DNA from: a bacterium
Lineage (GTDB): Bacteria; UBA8248
Direction of reading: 5' to 3'
Assembly: GCA_022828125.1 (NCBI GenBank)
Contig: JAJEJD010000019.1
Span: 266,875-330,874 of the forward strand
Length of the DNA stretch: 64,000 bases
Of the stretch, positions 7,869-15,389 are shown piece by piece (positions within the stretch are counted from its first letter, which is position 1; every line of letters starts with the position of its first letter). Under the pieces are notes generated by a model, which saw nothing but the letters and a program-made list of their open reading frames with translations, was not told the origin of the DNA and ran no database searches. The position numbers and the translations under genes were made by a program.

Positions 7869-9305
7869 ATGAATCGAAAAAATTTCCCGCAGGATCCCGG
7901 TTCAGTCGGCCTTACGAAAACACGTTCTACTACCCTTCCCGAGCCGTTCCGGACCGATTCCGGCGAAACATTACCTGAAGTCCAAATCGCTTATGAAACA
8001 TATGGCGAACTCTCTCCCGACGCCGATAACGCCGTTTTGATCATCCATGCGCTTACGGGCGACGCGCACGCAGCTGGCTTCCACAGCCTCGACGACCCGC
8101 GCCCGGGCTGGTGGGACCCGATGATCGGCCCTGGAAAGGCCATCGATACCCGAAAATACTTTGTCGTCTCCTCGAACAACCTCGGGGGATGCTCGGGCAC
8201 CACCGGGCCCACTTCAATCAATCCCGCAACGGGCAGAGCTTACAACACCAATTTTCCCGTCACCACGGTGGAAGACACAGTTCGCGTCCACAAACTGCTT
8301 CTCGACTATCTGGGCGTCAAACGCCTCAAAACAGTCATCGGCGGCTCACTCGCCGGGATGCAAACCCTCGAATGGGGCCTTCGCTACAGCGATTTTTGCG
8401 ACTCCGTCATCCCGGTCGCGGGAGCCGCCCGCCTAGACCCAATGGGAATCGCATGGGACAAAATCGCCCGCAGGGCCATCACGGCGGACGGCGACTGGAA
8501 CGACGGCGACTACGCTGCCGGCCAAGGTCCGCGTAAGGGCCTGAGCGCAGCGCGCATGCTGGCCCACATCACCTATCTGAGCCGAGGGATCATGTGGGAG
8601 AAATTCGGCCGTGAGATCAGGGACAAGGACAAAATGCTGGAGGATATCGCCTCGCGCTTCGAGGTGGAGAGCTATCTCGATCACCAGGGGGACAAATTCG
8701 TCGATCGTTTCGACGCGAACTCGTATTTGTATATCTCCCGCATGATGGACCTGTATGACGCCTCCCTGGGCTTCGAGAGCCTCGAGGCGTCGCTGTCCCG
8801 GCTGAAAACGAAATGCCTGCTCGTATGCTTCATATCCGACTGGCTCTTCCCGCCGGAGAGAAGCATGGAGATCGCCCAGATTCTCCAGAAACTCAGGCAT
8901 GAAGTGGAGTTGCACACGGTGGAATCCACCTACGGGCACGATGCCTTTCTCGTACAATACGACAAGCTCACTGAAATCGTCGGTGGCTTTCTCAAAAGGC
9001 TCGAAAACGGCGGCCCGGTCGGCATCAACGCGACTCCCATACCACGAGGATGCAAGCGGCTGGTTCTCTCTGTGCCGGGTCATCTCGTGCAGAAACCCAT
9101 CTTGTGGGAGCTCGGCAGAAAATACTCGTTTTCCATCAACATCATGAGGAGCGAACTGGATGCCCAATCGGGGTGGCAGGTATGTGAATTCGATGGAAAC
9201 GAAGAGGAGATCGCACAAGCGATCGCTGAACTCCGGGAGATGGGGGTATGGGTCGACCCGGGAGGGCATGACGCCATCGACCATGACCGCGCCGAAGTGG
9301 TATAA
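7869..9305 (+). CDS. metX: Homoserine O-acetyltransferase with C-terminal NIL domain
   Basis: A 478-residue protein. Residues 1-375 are a MetX-type alpha/beta hydrolase: EVQIAYETYGEL, HALTGDAHAAG, NNLGGCSGTTGPTS, the nucleophile elbow GGSLAGMQ near residue 160, catalytic Asp in VCFISDWLFPP and His in TYGHDAFL. It transfers an acyl group to homoserine in methionine synthesis. Residues about 395-478 add a NIL domain (LSVPGHLVQKPILWEL ... SGWQVCEFDG ... AIAELREMGVWVDP), known from the methionine-binding C-terminus of MetN ATPases and from some MetX proteins. The added domain could sense methionine and adjust activity, which is inference. No SAM riboswitch is recognisable in the 112 bp upstream. 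Confidence 0.92.
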   Translation: MNRKNFPQDPGSVGLTKTRSTTLPEPFRTDSGETLPEVQIAYETYGELSPDADNAVLIIHALTGDAHAAGFHSLDDPRPGWWDPMIGPGKAIDTRKYFVVSSNNLGGCSGTTGPTSINPATGRAYNTNFPVTTVEDTVRVHKLLLDYLGVKRLKTVIGGSLAGMQTLEWGLRYSDFCDSVIPVAGAARLDPMGIAWDKIARRAITADGDWNDGDYAAGQGPRKGLSAARMLAHITYLSRGIMWEKFGREIRDKDKMLEDIASRFEVESYLDHQGDKFVDRFDANSYLYISRMMDLYDASLGFESLEASLSRLKTKCLLVCFISDWLFPPERSMEIAQILQKLRHEVELHTVESTYGHDAFLVQYDKLTEIVGGFLKRLENGGPVGINATPIPRGCKRLVLSVPGHLVQKPILWELGRKYSFSINIMRSELDAQSGWQVCEFDGNEEEIAQAIAELREMGVWVDPGGHDAIDHDRAEVV

Positions 9306-9381
9306 ACGAAAAAAATTGCCGCGCACATATATTCACAGGTAAATTCAAGAGATTCGTTACGAACCAGACGGAGGCAACGAC

Positions 9382-10014
9382 ATGAGTGAGTTGAAAGAGC
9401 CAATCGTAGTGGTGAAATACTCGGACTACACATGACCTTTTTGCTATGTCGCCACCGTGGGTGGCACGCCCGTGATTGAAGAAGACCCCGACGTCGTCGT
9501 CGAGTGGGTCAGCTGGGAGGGGAGACCCCCCGGCCAGGAGTTCGCCGGCTACTCGCCGGAGCAGAAACAGGAAAGTTACGAGAATAACCACAAACCTCTC
9601 GCCGAGAAGTACGACGTGCCCATCCGGGTGGCGGGAGGCGACTACCGCACCACCAACCTCCACATGGCCACCTATTACGCCCGCGACAAGGGGAAGTTCA
9701 AGGAATTCCGGGATCGCTGCTACAAGGCCCGCTGGGAGGACGACCTGAATCTCGAGGATCTGGACGTCATCGCCGGGCTCGGTGAGGACGTCGGCCTCGA
9801 CGGTGAGGAAATCAAGGCCGTCATCGCCGAGGGCCGCTACATCGGCGCGCTGCACAGCCAGCGCGCCCAGGGAAAAGGGCTGGGTATTTACGGCATCCCC
9901 ACGTTCGTGGTGGAGGGAAAGCTCTTTTGGGGCAAAGACGTCATCGATGACGTCAAGGACGAGGTCGCCCGCGTCAAACAAGAACGACTCGAAAAAGAGA
10001 AAGAGGAGAGCTAG
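9382..10014 (+). CDS. FrnE/DsbA-type oxidoreductase, selenocysteine-containing (U18-P-F-C21)
   Basis: The frame starts at ATG 9382 with GGAGG about 8 nt upstream and reads MSELKEPIVVVKYSDYT, then TGA (9433-9435), then PFCYVATVGG and on to the stop at 10014: 210 residues. The UGA sits at the first cysteine of the CPFC/CPWC active site of the DsbA-like FrnE family, giving a UxxC redox motif at residues 18-21. The rest fits the family: a helical insertion (about 60-140), then GIYGIPTFVVEGKLFWGKDV, the cis-Pro strand. The C-terminus is a charged Lys/Glu tail. No signal peptide, so it is probably cytosolic. A start at GTG 9457, which a standard translation would choose, would lose the whole active-site strand. 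A hairpin follows the UGA (separate entry). Confidence 0.82.
9451..9465 (+). promoter_or_regulatory. SECIS-like hairpin of the FrnE-type selenoprotein
   Basis: GCCACC (9451-9456) pairs perfectly with GGTGGC (9460-9465) around a GTG loop whose first base is 21 nt after the UGA. Bacterial SECIS elements are in-gene hairpins just after the UGA with a G-containing apical loop at roughly this distance, recognised by SelB. The stem is short and could extend with non-canonical pairs. Confidence 0.55.
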
Positions 10015-10203
10015 CCTTCGCCTCATCCGTATGAATCAGCCGCCCGCTCCCGCGGGGTCGGGCGGCCCGGGCGGGCGGGTTCGCTATGCGGGGAAATGCG
10101 GGCAAATGCGGGGTTGCGAAAAAACTTTTTAATTCGATAAATTATTCATTATCTGCTTTATGTTATCCCGGTAACTGTTTGAATAAATAAGAAATGTAAT
10201 TTT

Positions 10204-10449
10204 TCATCCTATTCGGTAAATTTTCAGGAATTTATCGAAAAACCCCGGTAATTTGTCGAATTTTACGGGAAATTGGATTATTTCCATTTCTCCGCCTGCC
10301 CCCGCGTCCATGAGCGCCGCGGCCCGGGCCGGATGAAGAACGCGGGGCGACGCCTCCGTCCTCGATCGAAACAGGGCTTTGGCGAACGGCATCACGCGGT
10401 GAATAACACGGACAGACGCCCTTATCCTCCCTCGAATGCCCGGTTCCAT
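10204..10449 (-). CDS. Candidate small Arg-rich protein, unrecognised
   Basis: An 81-residue frame starts at ATG 10449 with a strong GGAGG about 7 nt upstream. The first half is Arg-rich and amphipathic; the C-terminus contains KFDKLPGFFDKFLKIYRIG. A second place in the window (near 57455-57507, plus strand) can be read to give a similar KFDKFTGFFDKF peptide. Either the dispersed repeat carries a short coding tail, or this frame is chance inside a repeat. No family is recognised. Low certainty. Confidence 0.25.
   Translation of the reverse strand: MEPGIRGRIRASVRVIHRVMPFAKALFRSRTEASPRVLHPARAAALMDAGAGGEMEIIQFPVKFDKLPGFFDKFLKIYRIG
10205..10273 (-). repeat. Dispersed TTCGATAAATT repeat, copy 1
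   Basis: Read on the minus strand this contains TAAAATTCGACAAATT, a few bases, then CGGGGTTTTTCGATAAATT. The copy at 57448-57507 on the plus strand has the same two blocks at almost the same spacing with few changes. AATTCGATAAATT also occurs alone near 10131. No known repeat family comes to mind. Confidence 0.55.
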
Positions 10450-10655
10450 GAGAAAACCTCCTCTCGCCTCCGTCCCGGCCCGCAAGCGGGAGAGCTTTCC
10501 CCCGCGCGGCGCGCACGATACACCGCTTCGGGGTTCGGGGGAGGACGGCAAATGCGCGCAAATGCGCGGACACCCGGCCCCCTCGCCGAACCTCCCTTGT
10601 CAGAAGGGCTTTTTTGTCCCCCGTCGGGAGCGTCGCCTTTATCCCCCAGACAAGA

Positions 10656-10884
10656 GGTTGTTGAAAAAGCCTTGTGGAGCGATTTTGGTTGGACACACGC
10701 TTTTGAAATTCACTCCCCCCTTGAGGGGGAGTCAGTGAGCTGAGGGCGTAAGCCCGAAAGCGAACTGGTGGGGGGTATAATTCGGAGCCGGTAAAACGCG
10801 ATTCACCCCCCACCGAATCGGCCTTCGCCAAGGCTCGACCTCTTCGACTCCCCCTCAAGGGGGGAGTGGTTCCTTTCTTCTCGG
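10656..10884 (+). repeat. MITE-like repeat, copy A1 (right end lost)
   Basis: The left terminus GGTTGTTGAAAAAGCC (10656-10671) is followed by TTGTGGAGCGATTTTGGTTG and the core palindrome of CTCCCCCTTGAGGGGGAG type, a G-rich and C-rich inverted arm pair (GGTGGGGGG ... CCCCCCACC), and the mirror core at about 10847-10868. The order matches the intact copy at 49183-49436. The right terminal inverted repeat is missing. Confidence 0.7.
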
Positions 10885-11138
10885 TTGCCGATGACACTGG
10901 AAGGAATCCCGACCATCGAATTGTTCGCCGTAGGGACAACCCTCCGTGGTTGTCCTTCGTCGGGGCGTCAGGACGACAGGCGCGGAAGCCTGCCCCTGCA
11001 ACAACCCCCGTACCCCTCATCAGGGCCGCTTTCATCGCTCCCCTGCGGCGGGGTATTTTTCGTTCGCCTTTTTGCCCTTTCATCCCCGATTCGATAAGCT
11101 GTTTCATCTGCATCCACTATCTTTAAGGAGAGAACCCG

Positions 11139-12731
11139 ATGGCGCAGTTTGATGGTGTTGTGATCGGTGCGGGACATAACGGTCTGGTGTGCGCGGCGTA
11201 TCTCGCCCGGGCGGGGCTTAAAGTCGCCGTTCTGGATTGCGAACCCGAAATCGGCGGCGGTTCCAGCACCAGGGAATTCCTGCTGCCCGGCTACCAATCG
11301 AACATGCACGCGAATTTCTTCATCGGTCTGGACGATTTCCCAATCGTCAAGGACCTGGAACTCGACAAACACGGGTTCAAGTGGCTTACGCCCGACGTGC
11401 AGCACGCCGCGCTGTATCGTGACGGCACGGCGGTTCTGCTTCACCGCGACGCGGAAAAAAGCGCGGCGTCGATTTCCAAATTTTCGCAAAAAGACGCCGA
11501 ATCATACGTCTACCTCCACCGGCGATTCGCCGTGGAACACGCCCCGCTCCTGCGCAGTTTCCTGTTTCACCCGCCGCTGCCACCGGAGGAAATCGTCTCC
11601 CGGATGGACAGCGACGCGGGACGCGAGATTTTGAGCTTTGCGAAAATGTCGATTTTCGAGGCCATCGAATCGCATTTCGAGCATCCCAAAATGCGGGCTT
11701 TGTTTTTCTTGTTCTCTCACGCCATCACGGTGGAGAACGCGCCGGGCACGGGTATCTTTCTCCCGAGCCTGTTTTCCACCCACACGACGCTCGGCCTTCC
11801 GGTGGGAGGCGCCATTCAACTGCCTCTTGCGCTCGAGCGCATCGTCACCCAAAACGGAGGCGTCGTCCTGAGAAACAGCCACGTGCGCGAGGTGATACGG
11901 GAAAACGGTCGCGCGACGGGCGTCATGCTCGATGGCGGAGAGAAGATGATGGCGACGCAATTCGTCGCTTCGAGCCTCAACGCGCCGGCTTCCATCAAAA
12001 TGGCGGGAGAGGACGCGTTTCCCGATGAGGTCAACGAAAAGGTGCGAAACTGGGACTGGGGCTTCCATTCCCTGAGCACGCTGCATCTCGCCCTGGCCGA
12101 ACCCCCGCGATATGCCGCGGAGAACTTCGACCCGGACGTGGGCCAGGCCTACAACATCATCTTCGGGGCGGACTCCGGCGAGGAGATGGCCGAAAACACC
12201 GAGGAACGCAGAAACGGCCTCATCCCGTCGCGCCCGATGGGCAACGGCTCATGCAACAGCCAGCACGACCCCTCCTATGCGCCCCCGGGCGGCCACGTCG
12301 CCTTCTGGTGGCCGGGCGCGCCCTATGAGCTCAAGGACGACGGCCCCCGGAAGTGGGATGAGATAAAAGAGGAATACACCGAACGCCTCGTGGACGTGTG
12401 GCGGGGCTACGCTCCGAATCTCACGCCGGACAACGTCCGCGCGGCGAAGCTCTACACCCCGCTCGACGTGGAACGCGGGAACAAGAACATGATCCGCGGC
12501 GGCGTGCGCATGGGGGCGTACATTCCCGAACAGTTGGGGATCAACAGGCCCCACCCCCTGCTCTCCGGCATGCGGACGCCTCTGGAGGGGTTCTATCTGT
12601 GCAGTTCGAGTTGCCAGGGGGGCGGCTTGAACGGAGCGCCCGGCTACAACGCGGCCGGCGTAATCGCGGATGATTTGGGCGTCGAGAAATGGTGGGAGCC
12701 GCTTCCTGCGCCCGCGGCGTCCGCAGGCTAG
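11139..12731 (+). CDS. CrtI/CrtO-like FAD-dependent oxidoreductase
   Basis: A 530-residue flavoprotein of the phytoene desaturase/beta-carotene ketolase-like superfamily. The FAD-binding motif VVIGAGHNGLVCAAYLARAG is at residues 7-26, followed by VLDCEPEIGGGSST. The C-terminal FAD signature FYLCSSSCQGGGLNGAPGYN is near residue 485. Many bacteria carry such proteins outside carotenoid clusters, and no carotenoid gene is adjacent, so the substrate is unknown. GGAG about 8 nt upstream supports the ATG. Its TAG stop and that of the convergent RidA gene share a CTAG palindrome at 12728-12731, so the genes abut tail to tail. Confidence 0.85.
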   Translation: MAQFDGVVIGAGHNGLVCAAYLARAGLKVAVLDCEPEIGGGSSTREFLLPGYQSNMHANFFIGLDDFPIVKDLELDKHGFKWLTPDVQHAALYRDGTAVLLHRDAEKSAASISKFSQKDAESYVYLHRRFAVEHAPLLRSFLFHPPLPPEEIVSRMDSDAGREILSFAKMSIFEAIESHFEHPKMRALFFLFSHAITVENAPGTGIFLPSLFSTHTTLGLPVGGAIQLPLALERIVTQNGGVVLRNSHVREVIRENGRATGVMLDGGEKMMATQFVASSLNAPASIKMAGEDAFPDEVNEKVRNWDWGFHSLSTLHLALAEPPRYAAENFDPDVGQAYNIIFGADSGEEMAENTEERRNGLIPSRPMGNGSCNSQHDPSYAPPGGHVAFWWPGAPYELKDDGPRKWDEIKEEYTERLVDVWRGYAPNLTPDNVRAAKLYTPLDVERGNKNMIRGGVRMGAYIPEQLGINRPHPLLSGMRTPLEGFYLCSSSCQGGGLNGAPGYNAAGVIADDLGVEKWWEPLPAPAASAG

Positions 12732-13129
12732 GTCTCCGCGCCGGGGATCATCACCACCGCCTCGATTTCCACGATGTCGTCCTGATTCAGCCTGCTTACC
12801 TCCACGATGGTGCGCGTGGGCAGGTTCGGGCCGAAGTATTCCTCATACAGCCGGTTGATTGTCGGGCGGTGGGCATCCATATCCCGCACGTAGACGACGG
12901 TGGAAACGAAGGTGGCGAGCGACCCGCCCGCCGCCTCCGCAATGGCTTTCAGGTTCTCGAAGGTTCTTCCGGCGCGCGCCTCTATGGTTCGCTCGACGAG
13001 TTCCCCCGAATCCGGGTCGATGCCGCGCTGGCCGGCGATGAACAGCAGGTTCCCCACGCGGCGCGCCTGGACGAAGGGGCCGGTGGGCGATGGCGCCTGG
13101 TCTGTCTGGATGGTTTGAGGCGACTCCAA
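12728..13129 (-). CDS. RidA (YjgF/YER057c/UK114) family protein
   Basis: The domain begins at TIQTDQAPSPTGPFVQARR and continues LLFIAGQRG, TFENLKAIAEAAG, VSTVVYVRDMDAH and ends with RLNQDDIVEIEAVV. RidA proteins hydrolyse reactive enamine/imine intermediates released by PLP enzymes. A PLP dehydratase is encoded at 19-20 kb but not adjacent. I favour the TTG start at 13129: a GGGGGG run lies about 5 nt upstream and the length (133 residues) is typical. An ATG at 13246 would add 39 residues unlike the family and would overlap the next upstream gene by 49 bp. The longer start cannot be excluded. Confidence 0.82.
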   Translation of the reverse strand: MESPQTIQTDQAPSPTGPFVQARRVGNLLFIAGQRGIDPDSGELVERTIEARAGRTFENLKAIAEAAGGSLATFVSTVVYVRDMDAHRPTINRLYEEYFGPNLPTRTIVEVSRLNQDDIVEIEAVVMIPGAET

Positions 13130-13197
13130 GGCGTCCCCCCGGTTTGCAAGCAGGGAATAAGCTGCCTGATCGGATTTCCCGCCGCGTAGCGCCGCGA

Positions 13198-13419
13198 TTA
13201 TTTCTTGCCTTTCGGCAACTCCGCCGGAAAAGCGATTTTGAGCCATTGCTGCGTCAGAATGGTCGCGGCGTTCTCGTCTTTTCCGGGAATGAACGCGATG
13301 GGTTCTTTGGGCTGAACGCCCTCCTGATCGAGCATATAGACGTCGACGCCGAACCCGTACAGATCATGATCGCGGGTTTCGAGGTTGTATTTCACCCCAT
13401 TGTTCGTCAGCTGATTCAT
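13198..13419 (-). CDS. Small hypothetical protein (73 aa)
   Basis: A soluble 73-residue protein beginning MNQLTNNGVKYNLETRDHDL and ending in a Lys-rich tail (ELPKGKK). AAAGGA lies about 9 nt upstream of the ATG. It contains one Trp (QQWLKIAF) and no cysteine, signal or membrane segment. It is immediately upstream of RidA on the same strand. I do not recognise the family. Confidence 0.55.
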   Translation of the reverse strand: MNQLTNNGVKYNLETRDHDLYGFGVDVYMLDQEGVQPKEPIAFIPGKDENAATILTQQWLKIAFPAELPKGKK

Positions 13420-13662
13420 CTGGGATTATCCTTTCAAGTTCACTGGCGAAAACTCGACGATGAAGGTTTCAACGCCCGCTATCATAGCCGATGGCTTGAG
13501 CCCCCGTAAAGTTTGGAGACGGTCTGAAACGCATCCGTTTTGGGGGCTGTTGAAAAATCCTGCTTTCGTGATTTTTCGTATAGAGCCAACCCGGGAAAGA
13601 GGAGGCTTCACTCCCCCCTTGTCGGGGATGTTGAATAACCCCCTCGATGTGGGAAGACCACC

Positions 13663-13876
13663 GTCATTCCGGCGAAAGCCGGAATCCATTTTATGATTTT
13701 TGCTTTCGTTTTCGCATTTGATTCTGACTCACGGGAGGGAACGCCGCACCTGAATACGGAACGGATGAGGCGGATATATATGGCAGCGTCCGTATCCTCC
13801 CTGGTCGGGAGAGAGGACGTCGGGGCGAAAGGCCAAAGACAAAGGCGAAAATGGATTCCGGCTTTCGCCGGAATGA
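13663..13876. repeat. Inverted-repeat element, GTCATTCCGGCGAAAGCC type
   Basis: A copy of GTCATTCCGGCGAAAGCCGG, continuing to GAATCCATTTT, at 13663-13692 is mirrored exactly at about 13848-13876. Each end is itself a hairpin (CCGGC-GAAA-GCCGG). Similar short palindromes are widespread in bacterial intergenic regions and probably move with a REP-type or MITE-type mechanism. The 150 bases between hold nothing recognisable. Confidence 0.65.
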
Positions 13877-13885
13877 CGAACCAAA

Positions 13886-14104
13886 ACCCCACCGCCTCAC
13901 CCTGAGTAGCGGCGAAGCCGCGTATCGAAGGGCGAGGCCCCGCACCTGCCGGGGGACGTTCGTCCCTCCTCCTTCGACAGGCTCAGGACAGGCCTTTCGA
14001 TACAAACGCTCCTTTCTCAGTCGCGTTTGACCTTCGGCGGCTACTCAGGATGAGGGGTGTGTGGTGCAACGGCGGAGCCTGCCCCGAGCGAAGTCGAGGG
14101 GCCG
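13886..14104. repeat. Intergenic repeat patch
   Basis: The block has CTACTCAGGATGAGGGG near 14040 and CTACTCAGGGTGAGGGG at about 14104-14120, and the phrases CCTTCGACAGGCTCAGGACA near 13970 and CCCCGAGCGAAGTCGAGGGG near 14083. These are common short intergenic repeats in diverse bacteria. No gene or RNA is apparent. Confidence 0.45.
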
Positions 14105-14788
14105 CTACTCAGGGTGAGGGGTGCCGGGCGGCGCGGCGGTGCGGCGGATGAGTTCCTTGAGCGCTTCCATATTCTCGTGGTGCTGTTCGCTTTGCTCCCC
14201 GCGCAGCGCCTTAAGCGTCTCCATGTTCTCGTGGTGCTGATCTTTCTGATCCTCGCGCTGGGCGGCGAGCGCGTTCATGGTCGCGATGTGCTGATCTTTT
14301 TGGTCCTCGCGCTGGGCGGCGAGCGAACTCATAGTGGCGCGGTGCTGATCTTTGTGCTCCTCGCGCTGGGTGGCAAGCGCGTTCATGGTCGCGACGTGCT
14401 GAGCTTTTTGATCCTCGCGTTGCGTGGCGAGCGCGTTCATGTTCTCGCGGTGCGAGCGTTCCATCGCTTCCATGGTGGCGCGGTGCTGGTCTTTGTGCGC
14501 CTCGCGCTCGGAGGCGAGCGCCTCCATGTTCTCGCGGTGGGTGCGTTCCATCGCCTCCATGGTTTCGCGGTGGCGGCTATCGAGCGCCTTCATGGTTTCG
14601 CGGTGCTGGGCGTCGCGGTGACGCGCGGCCTGGCGCATGAAGTAGAGGCCGTAGGCGATCAGGGAACACTGCGCGGCCCCGACGAGCGCGGCGACCCACA
14701 CCGAGGCCTGCTGCGCTACGAGGGAGGCTTTCTGGATGGCCAGGGATGATTCCTGGATGGCGAGACTTGCGGCTTCGTATTCCGTCAT
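14105..14788 (-). CDS. Membrane-anchored coiled-coil protein with tandem repeats
   Basis: About 227 residues. The N-terminal helix holds two AIQ(E/K)(S/A)SL-type units, then one membrane segment (about residues 30-52, VWVAALVGAAQCSLIAYGLY). From there to the end it is a highly charged helix of repeated 17-18-residue units of the form HRxTMxALxxQREDQKDQ, about nine copies. Repeats differ mainly at charged positions, suggesting expansion by duplication. A short C-terminal tail is Pro-rich. I chose ATG 14788 with GGGGGA upstream; a GTG at 14803 would add five residues. The GC-rich repeated DNA is also liable to misassembly. No function can be named; a scaffold or spacer role is inference. Confidence 0.7.
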   Translation of the reverse strand: MTEYEAASLAIQESSLAIQKASLVAQQASVWVAALVGAAQCSLIAYGLYFMRQAARHRDAQHRETMKALDSRHRETMEAMERTHRENMEALASEREAHKDQHRATMEAMERSHRENMNALATQREDQKAQHVATMNALATQREEHKDQHRATMSSLAAQREDQKDQHIATMNALAAQREDQKDQHHENMETLKALRGEQSEQHHENMEALKELIRRTAAPPGTPHPE

Positions 14789-14874
14789 TCGGTTTTCCCC
14801 CACGTTAAGTGGGTCCTCATACGCGTAACTCTAATGCGCCGCCGCGCGTTTCGTCAAGACGGATTCCGGGCTGG

Positions 14875-15234
14875 GGGGGAGTTGTTAAAAAAACCTTTTT
14901 CAAAAGAGCAACCCCGCCTACCCCCCCTTAACAGGGGGTCTTTTTGTTGCTCCCCTTGTGGGTCAAACTCGACCGGGTAGAGAAGGGATTCACTCCCCTC
15001 TTGAGGGGGAGTCGAAGAGGCCGAGCGGTTTGTGCGAAGGCCGATTCGGTGGGGGGAGCTTTTCTGTGGTATGTCCCCCCACCGATTCGCTTGCGGGCTT
15101 ACGCCCTTAGCTCATCGACTCCCCCTCAAGGGGGGAGTGAAATTCAACGCGCTCCCTCAGGGGACTTTTTCAACAGGCCCTTGGCAGGGGGGTATAAAAG
15201 CGATGCCTCCCGAGAAGGCCTTTTCAACAACCCC
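14875..15234. repeat. Composite MITE-like repeat, copy A2
   Basis: A left end GTTGTTAAAAAAACC near 14880 is followed by CCCCGCCTACCCCCCCTTAA (a type-B arm), then the type-A core: CTCCCCTCTTGAGGGGGAG near 14994-15012, GGTGGGGGG, CCCCCCACC, and GACTCCCCCTCAAGGGGG near 15117. Two right-type ends follow: GGGGACTTTTTCAACAGGCCC (15161-15181) and AGGCCTTTTCAACAACCCC near 15217. It looks like an element inserted into or next to another. Confidence 0.65.
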
Positions 15235-15276
15235 GTTCTTGACCCCATATGGGGCCTATGATAAACGCAAAACCCT

Positions 15277-15351
15277 GGGCCGTTAGCTCAGTGGCAGAGC
15301 GCTGCCTTCACACGGCAGAAGTCACTGGTTCAAATCCAGTACGGCCCACCA
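15277..15351 (+). tRNA. tRNA-Val (anticodon CAC)
   Basis: Acceptor stem GGGCCGT (15277-15283) pairs with ACGGCCC (15341-15347). The anticodon stem CTGCC/GGCAG encloses TTCACAC, giving anticodon CAC. The T-arm CTGGTTCAAATCCAG is canonical, and the discriminator A plus CCA is encoded. It sits just downstream of composite repeat A2. Confidence 0.96.
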
Positions 15352-15389
15352 GTCAAATCTTCTTCGGCGCTTAAAGAAACCCGGCTATC

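Larger units (their letters stand above)
10015..11138. other. 1.1-kb gap: repeats, no secure gene
   Basis: GCCGCCCG (10039-10046) pairs with CGGGCGGC (10059-10066) just after the selenoprotein, a possible terminator lacking a T-run. The motif AAATGCG-x-GCAAATGCG occurs near 10095 and again near 10552. A TTCGATAAATT-type dispersed repeat lies at 10205-10273, and a MITE-like copy at 10656-10884. Open frames up to 293 codons on the minus strand run through repeats and are not credible. One short minus-strand frame (10204-10449) is listed separately. GAGAG near 11128 serves the next gene. Confidence 0.6.

Noticed and set aside
10232-11113. 293-codon open frame on the minus strand
   Set aside because: Crosses the MITE-like repeat; composition is unlike a protein and other repeat copies do not keep the frame.
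14105-14788. Regular repeats in DNA as a CRISPR or satellite
   Set aside because: Repeat unit is in codon phase and encodes a consistent helical motif, so it is a protein repeat.
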